Part shown: positions 1 to 4,570 of the stretch, piece after piece
How positions within the stretch are numbered: the stretch's first letter is position 1
Layout: each line of letters begins with the position of its first letter
Source: MGML01 sp964493985
GTDB lineage: Bacteria; Chloroflexota; Dehalococcoidia; Dehalococcoidales; UBA2162
Reading direction: 5' to 3'
Length of the DNA: 5,862 nucleotides
Assembly (NCBI GenBank): GCA_964493985.1
Contig: CAZBQL010000148.1
Location: 1 to 5,862 of the forward strand
Program-made: the position numbers and the translations under genes
The notes under the pieces: generated by a model
What the model saw: only the letters and a program-made list of their open reading frames with translations
The model's database searches: none
What the model was told of the DNA's origin: nothing

Positions 1-65
1 GGCGTTTCCATATAGGCGAAATCAAAACTAGCGATAAACTCCTTGACCAACAGTACTCATGAAAA

Positions 66-86
66 CAGTCCAATCGTCTTGGACTG
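66..86. other. Perfect 8-bp hairpin
   Basis: CAGTCCAA (66-73) and TTGGACTG (79-86) are perfect inverted repeats around a 5-nt loop, TCGTC. On the - strand the stem is followed by TTTTC, a poor T-tract; on the + strand there is none. It lies four bases after a TGA stop (60-62) of a possible truncated upstream frame. It could be a weak terminator or a structural 3' end. The symmetry is certain and the function is not. Confidence 0.4.
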
Positions 87-201
87 ATAGAATAAGCTTA
101 CGTCATTACCAGATCACACGATATCTAATCTTAACATAATACCATCGATTTCATAAAATCAGGGATATTCCTTCCATCCAGCGTAACAACGTACTGTGGT
201 G

Positions 202-222
202 AATCCAATTATTAATTGGATT
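202..222. promoter_or_regulatory. 21-bp operator-like palindrome upstream of the KOW gene
   Basis: AATCCAATTA (202-211) is mirrored exactly by TAATTGGATT (213-222) around a single central T. Perfect 10-bp arms separated by one base suit a dimeric DNA-binding protein better than an RNA hairpin, because a one-base loop is not foldable. It lies about 30 bp upstream of the candidate -35 of the next gene, where an activator or repressor could act. The regulator is unknown. Confidence 0.4.
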
Positions 223-251
223 TGCATCAATAAATAAATGTGTGTTTCAAA

Positions 252-280
252 TTGTGGTATTATTAAAAATGAAATAAATT
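252..280 (+). promoter_or_regulatory. Candidate sigma-A promoter of the KOW gene
   Basis: TTGTGG (252-257) and TAAATT (275-280) are separated by 17 bp in an AT-rich stretch. The predicted start would be near 287, leaving a very short leader before the ribosome-binding GGAG (290-293). Both boxes are only moderate matches, so the placement is tentative. Confidence 0.3.
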
Positions 281-301
281 ATTTAAAACGGAGTTAATAT
301 A

Positions 302-529
302 ATGAACACTGGCGATAGAGTCAAAATACTATCTGGTGATTATATGGGTAAATTCGGTAAGATAAAAGCCCGTCATTTCAACATATTACCAGGTGAAATG
401 AAAAAAATAAAAGCCGGAGTGATATTAACTGGCAAAGACAATGAAACACTTTACAGCGTTCGAATTGACGGAGAAAAGGAAAACGTGTATTTCCCAAAGA
501 ATTGTCTGGAATTAGTTTCTGATAAATAG
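302..529 (+). CDS. Small KOW-domain protein (75 aa)
   Basis: This is a short soluble protein with no signal peptide or membrane segment. Residues 4-20 (GDRVKILSGDYMGKFGK) match the KOW pattern: a G-D-R-V-K opening, a G-x-Y/F-x-G turn, then K-I. KOW folds occur in ribosomal proteins L24 and L26 and in NusG/Spt5, where they bind RNA or protein. The second half (YSVRIDGEKENVYFPKNCLEL, residues 51-71) would add further beta strands ending in the usual 'leucine-rich' closing strand, as in stand-alone SH3-like barrels. GGAG (290-293) lies eight bases before the ATG, which supports this start. The N-terminus is lysine-rich. No neighbour is close enough to be clearly in the same operon. I cannot name a specific target; a role with RNA or the ribosome is inference from the fold. 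Confidence 0.85.
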   Translation: MNTGDRVKILSGDYMGKFGKIKARHFNILPGEMKKIKAGVILTGKDNETLYSVRIDGEKENVYFPKNCLELVSDK

Positions 530-568
530 TTATAGAGATAAAAACATAATGAGAATGATATTTATACG

Positions 569-709
569 ATGAGCAGCAGAGAATATACCTTTTTCAGTCA
601 GGAATTCTTATACAAGAGAAAGAAAACGCTTTATATACCGATAAAAACACGTATTGTTGGAATTATCCTCTATGTTTGTATAATATGTTTTCTGTTCGTG
701 GTACAATAA
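569..709 (+). CDS. Possible 46-aa single-pass membrane miniprotein
   Basis: An ATG-to-TAA frame encodes a polar, basic N-terminal half (MSSREYTFFSQEFLYKRKK) followed by one hydrophobic stretch at about residues 29-45 (IVGIILYVCIICFLFVV). That is long enough to span a membrane, with lysines and an arginine just before it, so the positive-inside rule would put the N-terminus in the cytoplasm. I do not recognise the sequence. The ribosome-binding site is weak: GAGAA at 551-555 is 13 bases upstream. A seven-residue frame (MRMIFIR, 549-572) ends in an ATGA overlap with this start and could feed ribosomes to it by translational coupling. AT-rich DNA readily produces hydrophobic codons, so a chance frame is a real alternative. 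Confidence 0.35.
   Translation: MSSREYTFFSQEFLYKRKKTLYIPIKTRIVGIILYVCIICFLFVVQ
657..684 (+). promoter_or_regulatory. Candidate promoter for the first zinc-ribbon gene
   Basis: TTGGAA (657-662) and a perfect TATAAT (679-684) are separated by 16 bp. Transcription would begin near 691 and give a leader of about 136 nt before the zinc-ribbon start at 827. TACAAT at 702-707 is an alternative -10 but lacks a well-placed -35. The boxes overlap the end of the possible miniprotein frame. Confidence 0.35.
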
Positions 710-720
710 ACACGTAGAAT

Positions 721-829
721 AAGTTTAGGTTAATACAGACTACTTTAAAGAATCCCTTATTCGATTCACATCAAGTGTTGGATGACCCGAACTCTATTGA
801 AAATCTCGAAGAGAGGAGGTCATTCAATG
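721..829 (+). promoter_or_regulatory. Structured 5' leader with start-codon-sequestering hairpin (copy A)
   Basis: The leader contains a box AAGTTTAGGTTA (721-732) that recurs in the other zinc-ribbon leader. It also has a helix in which TTGGATGACC (778-787) pairs with GGTCATTCAA (818-827), with one G-U pair. G-U pairs 777/828 and 776/829 extend it over the whole AUG. The last two G of the Shine-Dalgarno AGGAGG (814-819) lie inside the stem. An inner helix CTCT (792-795)/AGAG (812-815) would cover the rest. Seen: complementarity in both copies. Inferred: it lowers translation unless melted or remodelled, as in RNA thermometers or cold-shock leaders. I know no named family with this layout. 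Confidence 0.55.
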
Positions 830-1015
830 AGCTTTCAAGACAAGTCAATCCGATGTACTGATTGCGGGACTACATTTACGTTCAGTGCTGGAGAACAAGA
901 ATTCTACCAGTCCAAAGGATTTGCCAATGAGCCGAAACGTTGTCCATCATGCCGTCAAGCCAATAAAAAACAACGTTATGGCAGTGGAAACCAAAGCTAT
1001 AATTCCAGGTATTAG
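827..1015 (+). CDS. Small zinc-ribbon protein, one module (62 aa)
   Basis: This protein has a single zinc-ribbon module with ligands C10, C13, C39 and C42 (CTDCG and CPSCR). The segment between them (FTFSAGEQEFYQSKGF) is the signature of the 'probable zinc-ribbon domain' family found widely in Chloroflexota and other bacteria. The tail is short, polar and basic (QANKKQRYGSGNQSYNSRY), suited to contacting nucleic acid or protein. I chose the ATG at 827 because it follows AGGAGG (814-819) and its MSFQDKS start matches the MAFQDKS of the paralogue at 3814; an in-frame ATG at 782 lies within the leader helix and would add 15 unconserved residues. Compared with the paralogue, it lacks the C-terminal second module, and I find no decayed remnant of it downstream. 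The molecular function of the family is not established to my knowledge. It precedes the sigma-factor gene by 192 bp. Confidence 0.93.
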   Translation: MSFQDKSIRCTDCGTTFTFSAGEQEFYQSKGFANEPKRCPSCRQANKKQRYGSGNQSYNSRY

Positions 1016-1041
1016 TCACTTGGTGTATCTTCTATTACCCT

Positions 1042-1050
1042 TGATATTAT
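1042..1050 (+). promoter_or_regulatory. Possible extended -10 promoter before the sigma gene
   Basis: TGATATTAT fits an extended -10 (TGn plus TATTAT) with no good -35. Transcription from here would leave a leader of about 150 nt. The 192-base gap 1016-1207 otherwise holds a T-run (1082-1088) without a convincing preceding stem, and a 9-bp direct repeat TCCAAGTAT (1053-1061 and 1122-1130). Read-through from the zinc-ribbon gene is equally possible. Confidence 0.25.
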
Positions 1051-1207
1051 AATCCAAGTATCACCCGGAGACATCTTACCTCTTTTTTTGGCGGTCGATA
1101 AGATATTTCTGGATAGTGAACTCCAAGTATGGCATCGTTATTTCTCATCGATGGTAATATCACTTCCGGTCTGACTTCTGGACGCGTAACAGGCAAAGGA
1201 GATATGA

Positions 1208-2602
1208 ATGGATTCGGAACATTTCAAGGAGCCGGATGAATATGGGGAATACGGCAACGATGAACAGGAGTTATCTTCATCGAGAAATTTCACAGAAGCA
1301 CATGGAAATGAAGAACTGGACGCCGCCAATGATCCTGTGAAACAATACCTCCACGAGATTGGCAGGGTCAACCTTCTTACTGCTCGAGATGAAAAAGATC
1401 TTGCCAAGAAGATTGAATTAGCAAAACGGCTCAGGCAGATAAAGCAGGACTATAGAAACGAAAACGGGGAATTGCCTTCACCGACACAGGTACTATTAAC
1501 CTTACCGAGAGAAATTGGTCGATCAGTGGCTATTATCCGACTTCTCAGAGAAGAGCTTAGCCTGCCAGTTACTGAGAGTTTTGTCGAGAATATTTCAGAG
1601 ACTAGATTACGCGATAGTATTGATGGTGTTCTAGACCAACAGATGATAACTTCGATCGCTTGTAAACTTGGTGAATCGATATCCGTTACTGAGCGACTTT
1701 TAATAAACCTGTCCTTGAATTGGGATCTTATGCCCGATGTAATCTTGAATACCATTGATCGATGCGTATCAACGGCTGATCTTGAAGATCTGATGGCGGA
1801 AAAAGATATAACAAACTTAATGAAAGAATGCGAAAAACAAATCCAAGATTTCATGGATAATGTTGAACTGGAGGCAAAGGCGGCAGGAAAGGATCTCGTT
1901 GAAGCTAACCTGCGCCTGGTAGTGAGTATAGCCAAGAAACACGTTGGCCATGGTATGTCATTACTTGATCTCATTCAGGAAGGGAATATTGGACTGATCA
2001 GAGCAGTCGATAAATTTAACCTCCACAGGGGATTTAAATTCAGTACCTATGCAACCTGGTGGATTCGTCAAGGAATTACTCGAGCTATTTCCGACCAGGC
2101 ACGAACTATCCGCGTCCCTGTCCACATGATTGATGCTATAAGAAGACTATTAAGGATAAGGCGTAATTTAGTACAGGAGTACGGACGAGATCCAACCTTG
2201 GAAGAAATCAGTGAAAAAATAGAACTATCAGTAGCAAAGATCGGTGAAATACTGAAGGCAGCTCAATTCCCGGTATCCTTGGAAACACCCATCGGTGATG
2301 AAGGTGATACTCAACTGAGTGATTTTATCGAGGATCAGGGCTCTGTCACACCGCCTGATGCCGCCTCCAAACATTTACTCAAGGAAAAAGTTGATGAGGT
2401 ATTATCCGAACTTACTCCTCGTGAACAGAGAATAATCATACTCCGATTCGGTCTTGAAGATGGACGCGGTCGGACCCTGGAAGAGGTAGGGTATGAATTC
2501 AACCTAACGCGAGAGCGTATTCGACAGATAGAAGCTAAAGCCATTCGAAAACTTCGGCACCCCAGCCGCAGTCGTAAACTCAGAGGTTATCTGGAGGATT
2601 GA
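1208..2602 (+). CDS. RNA polymerase primary-type sigma factor (RpoD/SigA family)
   Basis: This subunit directs core RNA polymerase to -35/-10 promoters. After a 40-residue acidic N-terminus comes region 1.2 (DPVKQYLHEIG, from 42; LLTARDE, 56-62). A helical non-conserved insert occupies about 77-225. Region 2 follows at about 228-307: NLRLVVSIAK, the core-binding DLIQEGNIGLIRAVDKF, and the -10-reading KFSTYATWWIRQGITRAI. Region 3 is about 308-385, including the DDE-like finger segment PIGDEGD (361-367). Region 4 (about 400-464) carries TPREQRIIILRFGL and the -35-binding helix TRERIRQIEAKAIRKLR. No domain is missing, and 464 aa is normal for a SigA lacking a large region 1.1. The start at 1208 follows AAAGGAG (1195-1201) by six bases; the ATG at 1204 opens a short dead frame. 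It could be the sole housekeeping sigma or a SigA paralogue, which the window cannot settle. Chloroflexota often carry several. Confidence 0.97.
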   Translation: MDSEHFKEPDEYGEYGNDEQELSSSRNFTEAHGNEELDAANDPVKQYLHEIGRVNLLTARDEKDLAKKIELAKRLRQIKQDYRNENGELPSPTQVLLTLPREIGRSVAIIRLLREELSLPVTESFVENISETRLRDSIDGVLDQQMITSIACKLGESISVTERLLINLSLNWDLMPDVILNTIDRCVSTADLEDLMAEKDITNLMKECEKQIQDFMDNVELEAKAAGKDLVEANLRLVVSIAKKHVGHGMSLLDLIQEGNIGLIRAVDKFNLHRGFKFSTYATWWIRQGITRAISDQARTIRVPVHMIDAIRRLLRIRRNLVQEYGRDPTLEEISEKIELSVAKIGEILKAAQFPVSLETPIGDEGDTQLSDFIEDQGSVTPPDAASKHLLKEKVDEVLSELTPREQRIIILRFGLEDGRGRTLEEVGYEFNLTRERIRQIEAKAIRKLRHPSRSRKLRGYLED

Positions 2603-2912
2603 TCTGGTTATCTAAACTATCACATTATACAGATCATCAATAATTAAGAAATATGAAACTATCTACCATATGATTATTCACAAGCCGAATTAATACGGTA
2701 AAGAGGGAAAATATTGTTGAATAGTTATCCTGGTAATCAAAGGGAGTGAATGGTTGTGAAATTCACAGTATAAGCGGACAATACCTAGACACGACGTCGA
2801 TATTAAAATCTTGTGTTAGGAACCTCGCTATAAGGCAACATTATTAAGAAACCGTAATAAGAAGTCATCAATCTCTCGAGAAAAAACAAAGCATGGAATG
2901 GGGTGAGTTACT
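2603..2912. other. Gene-free stretch after the sigma gene
   Basis: I find no supportable gene here. An SD-like AAAGGGAG followed by ATG (2750) opens only a seven-codon frame, and an overlapping GTG frame runs about 33 codons with no recognisable features. There is no clear intrinsic terminator for the sigma gene: GATCTG (2601-2606) and CAGATC (2629-2634) could pair, but no T-tract follows. A short operator-like palindrome at 2755-2767 is listed separately. Confidence 0.5.
2755..2767. promoter_or_regulatory. 13-bp palindrome TGTGAA-A-TTCACA
   Basis: Perfect 6-bp arms flank a central A. It recalls CRP/FNR-family half-sites (TGTGA/TCACA), but the spacing between half-sites is three bases where CRP uses six, so a classical CRP site is unlikely. 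It lies about 145 bp before the next gene and could be an operator for an unknown regulator. At this length chance is also plausible. Confidence 0.25.
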
Positions 2913-3146
2913 ATGGACAAAAATCAACCGATTACGGGAACAAAGATTAAATTTTTCACGGCCTCGGGTTTCGAAGAAGTGGAAGAATTAGTTAATAGAT
3001 GGATTGAAGAAAATGGCAGTCGTTACAAGTATATCTATGATATACAATACAATCATAACATGGTACTTGAGGAGCAGGACGCTATATACGAGCATACTCT
3101 CTATGGGCACAAGGTTTCCGTCATGATAGTTTACGGAATCAAGTAA
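2913..3146 (+). CDS. Small Cse60-like protein (77 aa)
   Basis: The layout is a beta strand with 'KIKFFTASGFEEVEELVNRWIEE' (a strand, then a helix, residues 11-33), then 'YIYDIQYN' (strand), a variable loop, and a final strand 'HKVSVMIVYGIK'. This matches what I recall of the small Cse60 family: a K-V-K-x-F opening, an E-rich amphipathic helix ending in a short N-x-W/F-L-like segment, D-I-K/Q-Y, and a closing S-x-M-I-x-Y strand. Cse60 was named as a Bacillus sporulation-stage protein, but homologues occur in non-sporulating bacteria and the biochemical function is unknown. There is no signal peptide, membrane segment or metal-binding motif. The start follows GGGGTGA (2900-2906) by six bases. 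Upstream lies a 310-base gap and downstream lies transposon debris, so it appears to stand alone. Family assignment is by pattern and moderately sure. Confidence 0.82.
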   Translation: MDKNQPITGTKIKFFTASGFEEVEELVNRWIEENGSRYKYIYDIQYNHNMVLEEQDAIYEHTLYGHKVSVMIVYGIK

Positions 3147-3193
3147 ATCTGAAACAGACGAAGTTTAAATATTTTCTCTTGAGAAGTTTTAGA

Positions 3194-3440
3194 TTCTTGT
3201 TCTTTCAATCTGTAGAAGCTGTCCCTAGTAGGGAAGGTAATAGGGATAATAAAGCAGAATACGGCGAGAGAGATGAAGCAAAAATTCCCATTCTTGAAAC
3301 AAGTGTACTGGGGTAGTGATGGATTATGGTCGGATGGATACTTTGTATCGACAGTGGGGATAAACGAGGACGTGATAAAAGCCTACATAGAGAAACAAGG
3401 GCAGAAAGATACAGGGCAAACGCAGTTTGAAATAGACTAA
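3194..3440 (+). pseudogene. Decayed 3' end of an IS200/IS605 transposase (tnpA)
   Basis: From 3216 to the TAA at 3438-3440 an open frame reads KLSLVGKVIGIIK, then NTAREMKQKFPFLKQVYWG, LWSDGYFVSTVG, and EDVIKAYIEKQGQKD. This is the C-terminal half of the Y1 single-strand transposase family. The Tyr in 'AYIEKQ' is the expected catalytic tyrosine. Just upstream, in another frame (3194-3214), FLFFQSV matches the family's HVHFLVQSVP segment, so a frameshift lies near 3215. The metal-binding HUH histidines and the N-terminal half are missing. Only about 80 of an expected 130-150 residues are visible. An ATG at 3273 could start a 55-residue product but has no catalytic core. The gene is dead. It can be moved only if its ends persist and an active relative supplies TnpA. 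Confidence 0.75.
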
Positions 3441-3442
3441 TA

Positions 3443-3464
3443 CCCCGCCCCGTAGGGGCGTGGG
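3443..3464 (+). mobile_element. IS200/IS605 right-end hairpin with bulged T
   Basis: CCCCGCCCC (3443-3451) pairs with GGGGCGTGGG (3455-3464) around the loop GTA, leaving a single unpaired T at 3461. IS200/IS605 ends carry imperfect hairpins that TnpA recognises as single-stranded DNA, and in IS608 an extrahelical T is a recognition feature. The position, immediately after the tnpA stop, is the expected place for the right end. No T-tract follows, so an intrinsic terminator is less likely. The left-end hairpin is not visible. Confidence 0.6.
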
Positions 3465-3479
3465 AAGTTTATTATCTTA

Positions 3480-3632
3480 GAAACCTCTGAAAAAGTTCCC
3501 TCTCCCCACCGCGGGAGAGGGTTAGGGTGAGAGGGCTACGCACAAATCGTGACTTTTCACCCTCACCTAAACTCTCCCGTCAAGGGCGAGGAATGCCCTG
3601 GTCGATATTCAGTGACGTTAATCAGAGGTTCC
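3480..3632. mobile_element. 153-bp MITE-like element with inverted ends
   Basis: The ends GAAACCTCTGA (3480-3490) and TCAGAGGTTCC (3622-3632) are inverted repeats matching at 10 of 11 positions. They are flanked on both sides by CTTA (3476-3479 and 3633-3636), a candidate 4-bp target duplication. Inside, CCCTCTCCC/GGGAGAGGG (3498-3506/3513-3521) forms a 9-bp stem. An opposite-facing relative (CTCTCCC...GGGCGAG, 3572-3590) forms a second. The interior recalls the GGGAGAGGGTTAGGGTGAGG repeats scattered in many bacterial genomes. It encodes no protein, so a transposase elsewhere would have to move it. It abuts the IS200-type remnant. Confidence 0.6.
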
Positions 3633-3674
3633 CTTAATAATCGATATACTATTTGACTCATCATCACGACGAAA

Positions 3675-3703
3675 TTGACAATAGGAGCCTTTTAAAGTAT
3701 ACT
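3675..3703 (+). promoter_or_regulatory. Strong sigma-A promoter of the zinc-ribbon/RRM/helicase cluster
   Basis: A perfect TTGACA (3675-3680), an optimal 17-bp spacer and TATACT (3698-3703, one mismatch to TATAAT) form the best promoter in the window. Transcription should start near 3710, giving a leader of about 104 nt. It lies 43 bp after the MITE-like element, so the insertion leaves the core promoter intact. Confidence 0.75.
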
Positions 3704-3718
3704 TTATGTAATTAGTTT

Positions 3719-3816
3719 AAGTTAGGTTATTGCAAACTTTTAGTTATCAATCCAGATTAATCAAGTATTGGGTGACCGGACTCGAATTAAAATTATATTG
3801 AGGAGGTCATCCAATG
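3719..3816 (+). promoter_or_regulatory. Structured 5' leader with start-codon-sequestering hairpin (copy B)
   Basis: Near the predicted transcript start is AAGTTAGGTTA (3719-3729), a one-base-shorter copy of the box at 721-732. TTGGGTGACC (3768-3777) pairs with GGTCATCCAA (3805-3814). A-U 3767/3815 and U-G 3766/3816 extend the helix through the AUG. An inner helix CTCGA (3781-3785)/TTGAG (3798-3802) covers the first part of the Shine-Dalgarno AGGAGG (3801-3806). The intervening loop sequence differs strongly from copy A, while the helix-forming segments are conserved. The promoter at 3675-3703 supports transcription of the whole structure. Regulation of translation is inferred. Confidence 0.58.
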
Positions 3817-4113
3817 GCTTTTCAGGACAAGTCCATCCAGTGTGCAGATTGCGGTTCTACCTTTACATTCACTGCTGAGGAACAGGAATTTTACCAGTCC
3901 AAAGGTTTTGAAAACGAACCCAAGCGCTGCCCTGCGTGCCGCCAGGCAAGGAAATCCAGTCAGTACGGAAGCAGTAACCGCAGTACAAGACGTCAAATGT
4001 ATCCTGTCGTATGCGCCGAATGCGGTAAAGAAACCGAAGTTCCTTTCGAACCCCGCGGCGACAGACCCGTATACTGCAGCGATTGCTACAACAAAAATAG
4101 ACAAAACTACTAG
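3814..4113 (+). CDS. Zinc-ribbon protein, two modules (99 aa)
   Basis: Module one has ligands C10, C13, C39 and C42 (CADCG, CPACR) and is nearly identical in pattern to the protein at 827. A basic serine/arginine linker (about 44-61) leads to module two, with C67, C70, C88 and C91 (CAECGKETEVPFEPRGDRPVYCSDC). This second type is typical of the 'CxxC...PVYCSDCY' ribbons found with the first in Chloroflexota. All eight cysteines are present, so two zinc ions are expected. Small zinc ribbons of this kind may contact RNA, ribosomes or polymerase; the exact role is unknown to me. The start follows AGGAGG (3801-3806) and lies inside the leader hairpin. It is the first gene after the strong promoter, 25 bases before the RRM gene, which suggests co-transcription and a job linked to RNA handling. 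Confidence 0.95.
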   Translation: MAFQDKSIQCADCGSTFTFTAEEQEFYQSKGFENEPKRCPACRQARKSSQYGSSNRSTRRQMYPVVCAECGKETEVPFEPRGDRPVYCSDCYNKNRQNY

Positions 4114-4138
4114 AATATAAAAAATTTCAGGAGTATAC

Positions 4139-4483
4139 ATGATGAAAATATACGTAGGTAATCTTTCCTACGAATCCACGGAACGGGACTTGAGGGAAGA
4201 ATTCGAAGCTTTCGGCACGGTGGATTCGATAAGTGTAGTAACGGACAGGACCACAGGGAGACCGAGAGGTTTCGCTTTCGTCGAAATGCCGACGGTATCC
4301 GAGGGACAAGCCGCAATAACCGGTATTAACGGGAAAACTATAAATGACAGGACCGTCGTAGTAAACGAAGCCCGTTCCCGTGCCGATAACAGGAGCAGCG
4401 GTGGATATAGCGGAAGAAAAGGCAGCGGTTATGGTAACCGCGGGGGCGGTGGATTCAGCGGCGGAAGACAAAAAAGGTACTAA
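4139..4483 (+). CDS. RRM-domain RNA-binding protein with glycine-rich tail
   Basis: A single RNA-recognition motif spans about residues 3-80. It has RNP2 (IYVGNL, 4-9) and RNP1 (RGFAFVEM, 43-50) with the aromatic residues that stack on RNA bases (Y5, F45, F47). The tail from about 82 is rich in Gly, Arg, Ser and Tyr (for example GYGNRGGGGFSGGR), like the tails of cyanobacterial and other bacterial RRM proteins often induced by cold. Such proteins bind single-stranded RNA and may act as RNA chaperones. AGGAG (4129-4133) lies five bases before ATG 4139, the same distance as in the helicase gene. ATG 4142, giving MKIYVGNL, is an equally reasonable start one codon later. It lies between a zinc-ribbon gene and an RNA helicase gene, which supports a shared RNA-remodelling role. 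Confidence 0.97.
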   Translation: MMKIYVGNLSYESTERDLREEFEAFGTVDSISVVTDRTTGRPRGFAFVEMPTVSEGQAAITGINGKTINDRTVVVNEARSRADNRSSGGYSGRKGSGYGNRGGGGFSGGRQKRY

Positions 4484-4495
4484 ACCACACACAAC

Positions 4496-4535
4496 CTGAA
4501 AAGAACGATGATCATTATCAATAGTGTTCTTTCAG
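4496..4535 (+). other. Long hairpin between the RRM and helicase genes
   Basis: CTGAAAAGAAC (4496-4506) pairs with GTTCTTTCAG (4526-4535), leaving one bulged A. Inside the loop, TGAT (4509-4512) and ATCA (4517-4520) can form a second short stem. No T-tract follows, so a simple terminator is unlikely. It may be a processing or mRNA-stability element that sets different levels of the two proteins, or a structure the helicase itself acts on. It ends 25 bases before the helicase Shine-Dalgarno. Confidence 0.45.
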
Positions 4536-4570
4536 TCGAATGTGATTTCTAGTATACACCAGGAGTATTA

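Larger units (their letters stand above)
1..251. other. Left-edge gene-free stretch
   Basis: I see no supportable gene here. A 19-codon open tail on the + strand (positions 3-62, ending TGA) could be the end of a gene truncated by the window edge, but it is too short to judge. The - strand has a protein-like open stretch from about 51 to 1, without a convincing start. The stretch is AT-rich and carries two symmetric elements described separately (66-86 and 202-222). Confidence 0.5.

Noticed and set aside
1..51. Protein-like - strand stretch (LVKEFIASFDFAYMET) at the left edge
   Set aside because: It looks plausible but is only about 17 codons, preceded in frame by a stop and cut by the window edge; no family can be assigned.
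131..208. - strand peptide frame QYVVTLDGRNIPDFMKSM
   Set aside because: About 25 codons between stops, no start signal, no recognised family.
782..826. Longer version of the first zinc-ribbon protein starting at ATG 782
   Set aside because: The extra 15 residues have no counterpart in the paralogue, the ATG lies within the leader helix without a Shine-Dalgarno, and ATG 827 has AGGAGG at proper distance.
1081..1089. T-run after the first zinc-ribbon gene as an intrinsic terminator
   Set aside because: I found no stable stem immediately before the T-run.
1138..1974. Long - strand open frames opposite the sigma gene
   Set aside because: They are antisense to a highly conserved protein, Ser/Arg-rich, and match no family; they are compositional shadows.
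3174..3189. TTCTC-TT-GAGAA followed by GTTTT as a terminator of the Cse60-like gene
   Set aside because: The loop is too small for five pairs, the stem is AT-rich and weak, and the T-run is short.
3480..3632. CRISPR or tandem repeat array
   Set aside because: The repeats are inverted, only two in number and form nested stems; there is no regular spacer pattern.
3793..4492. - strand frames and an alternative + frame over the zinc-ribbon and RRM genes
   Set aside because: The true frames carry complete CxxC and RNP motifs with ribosome-binding sites; the others have none.
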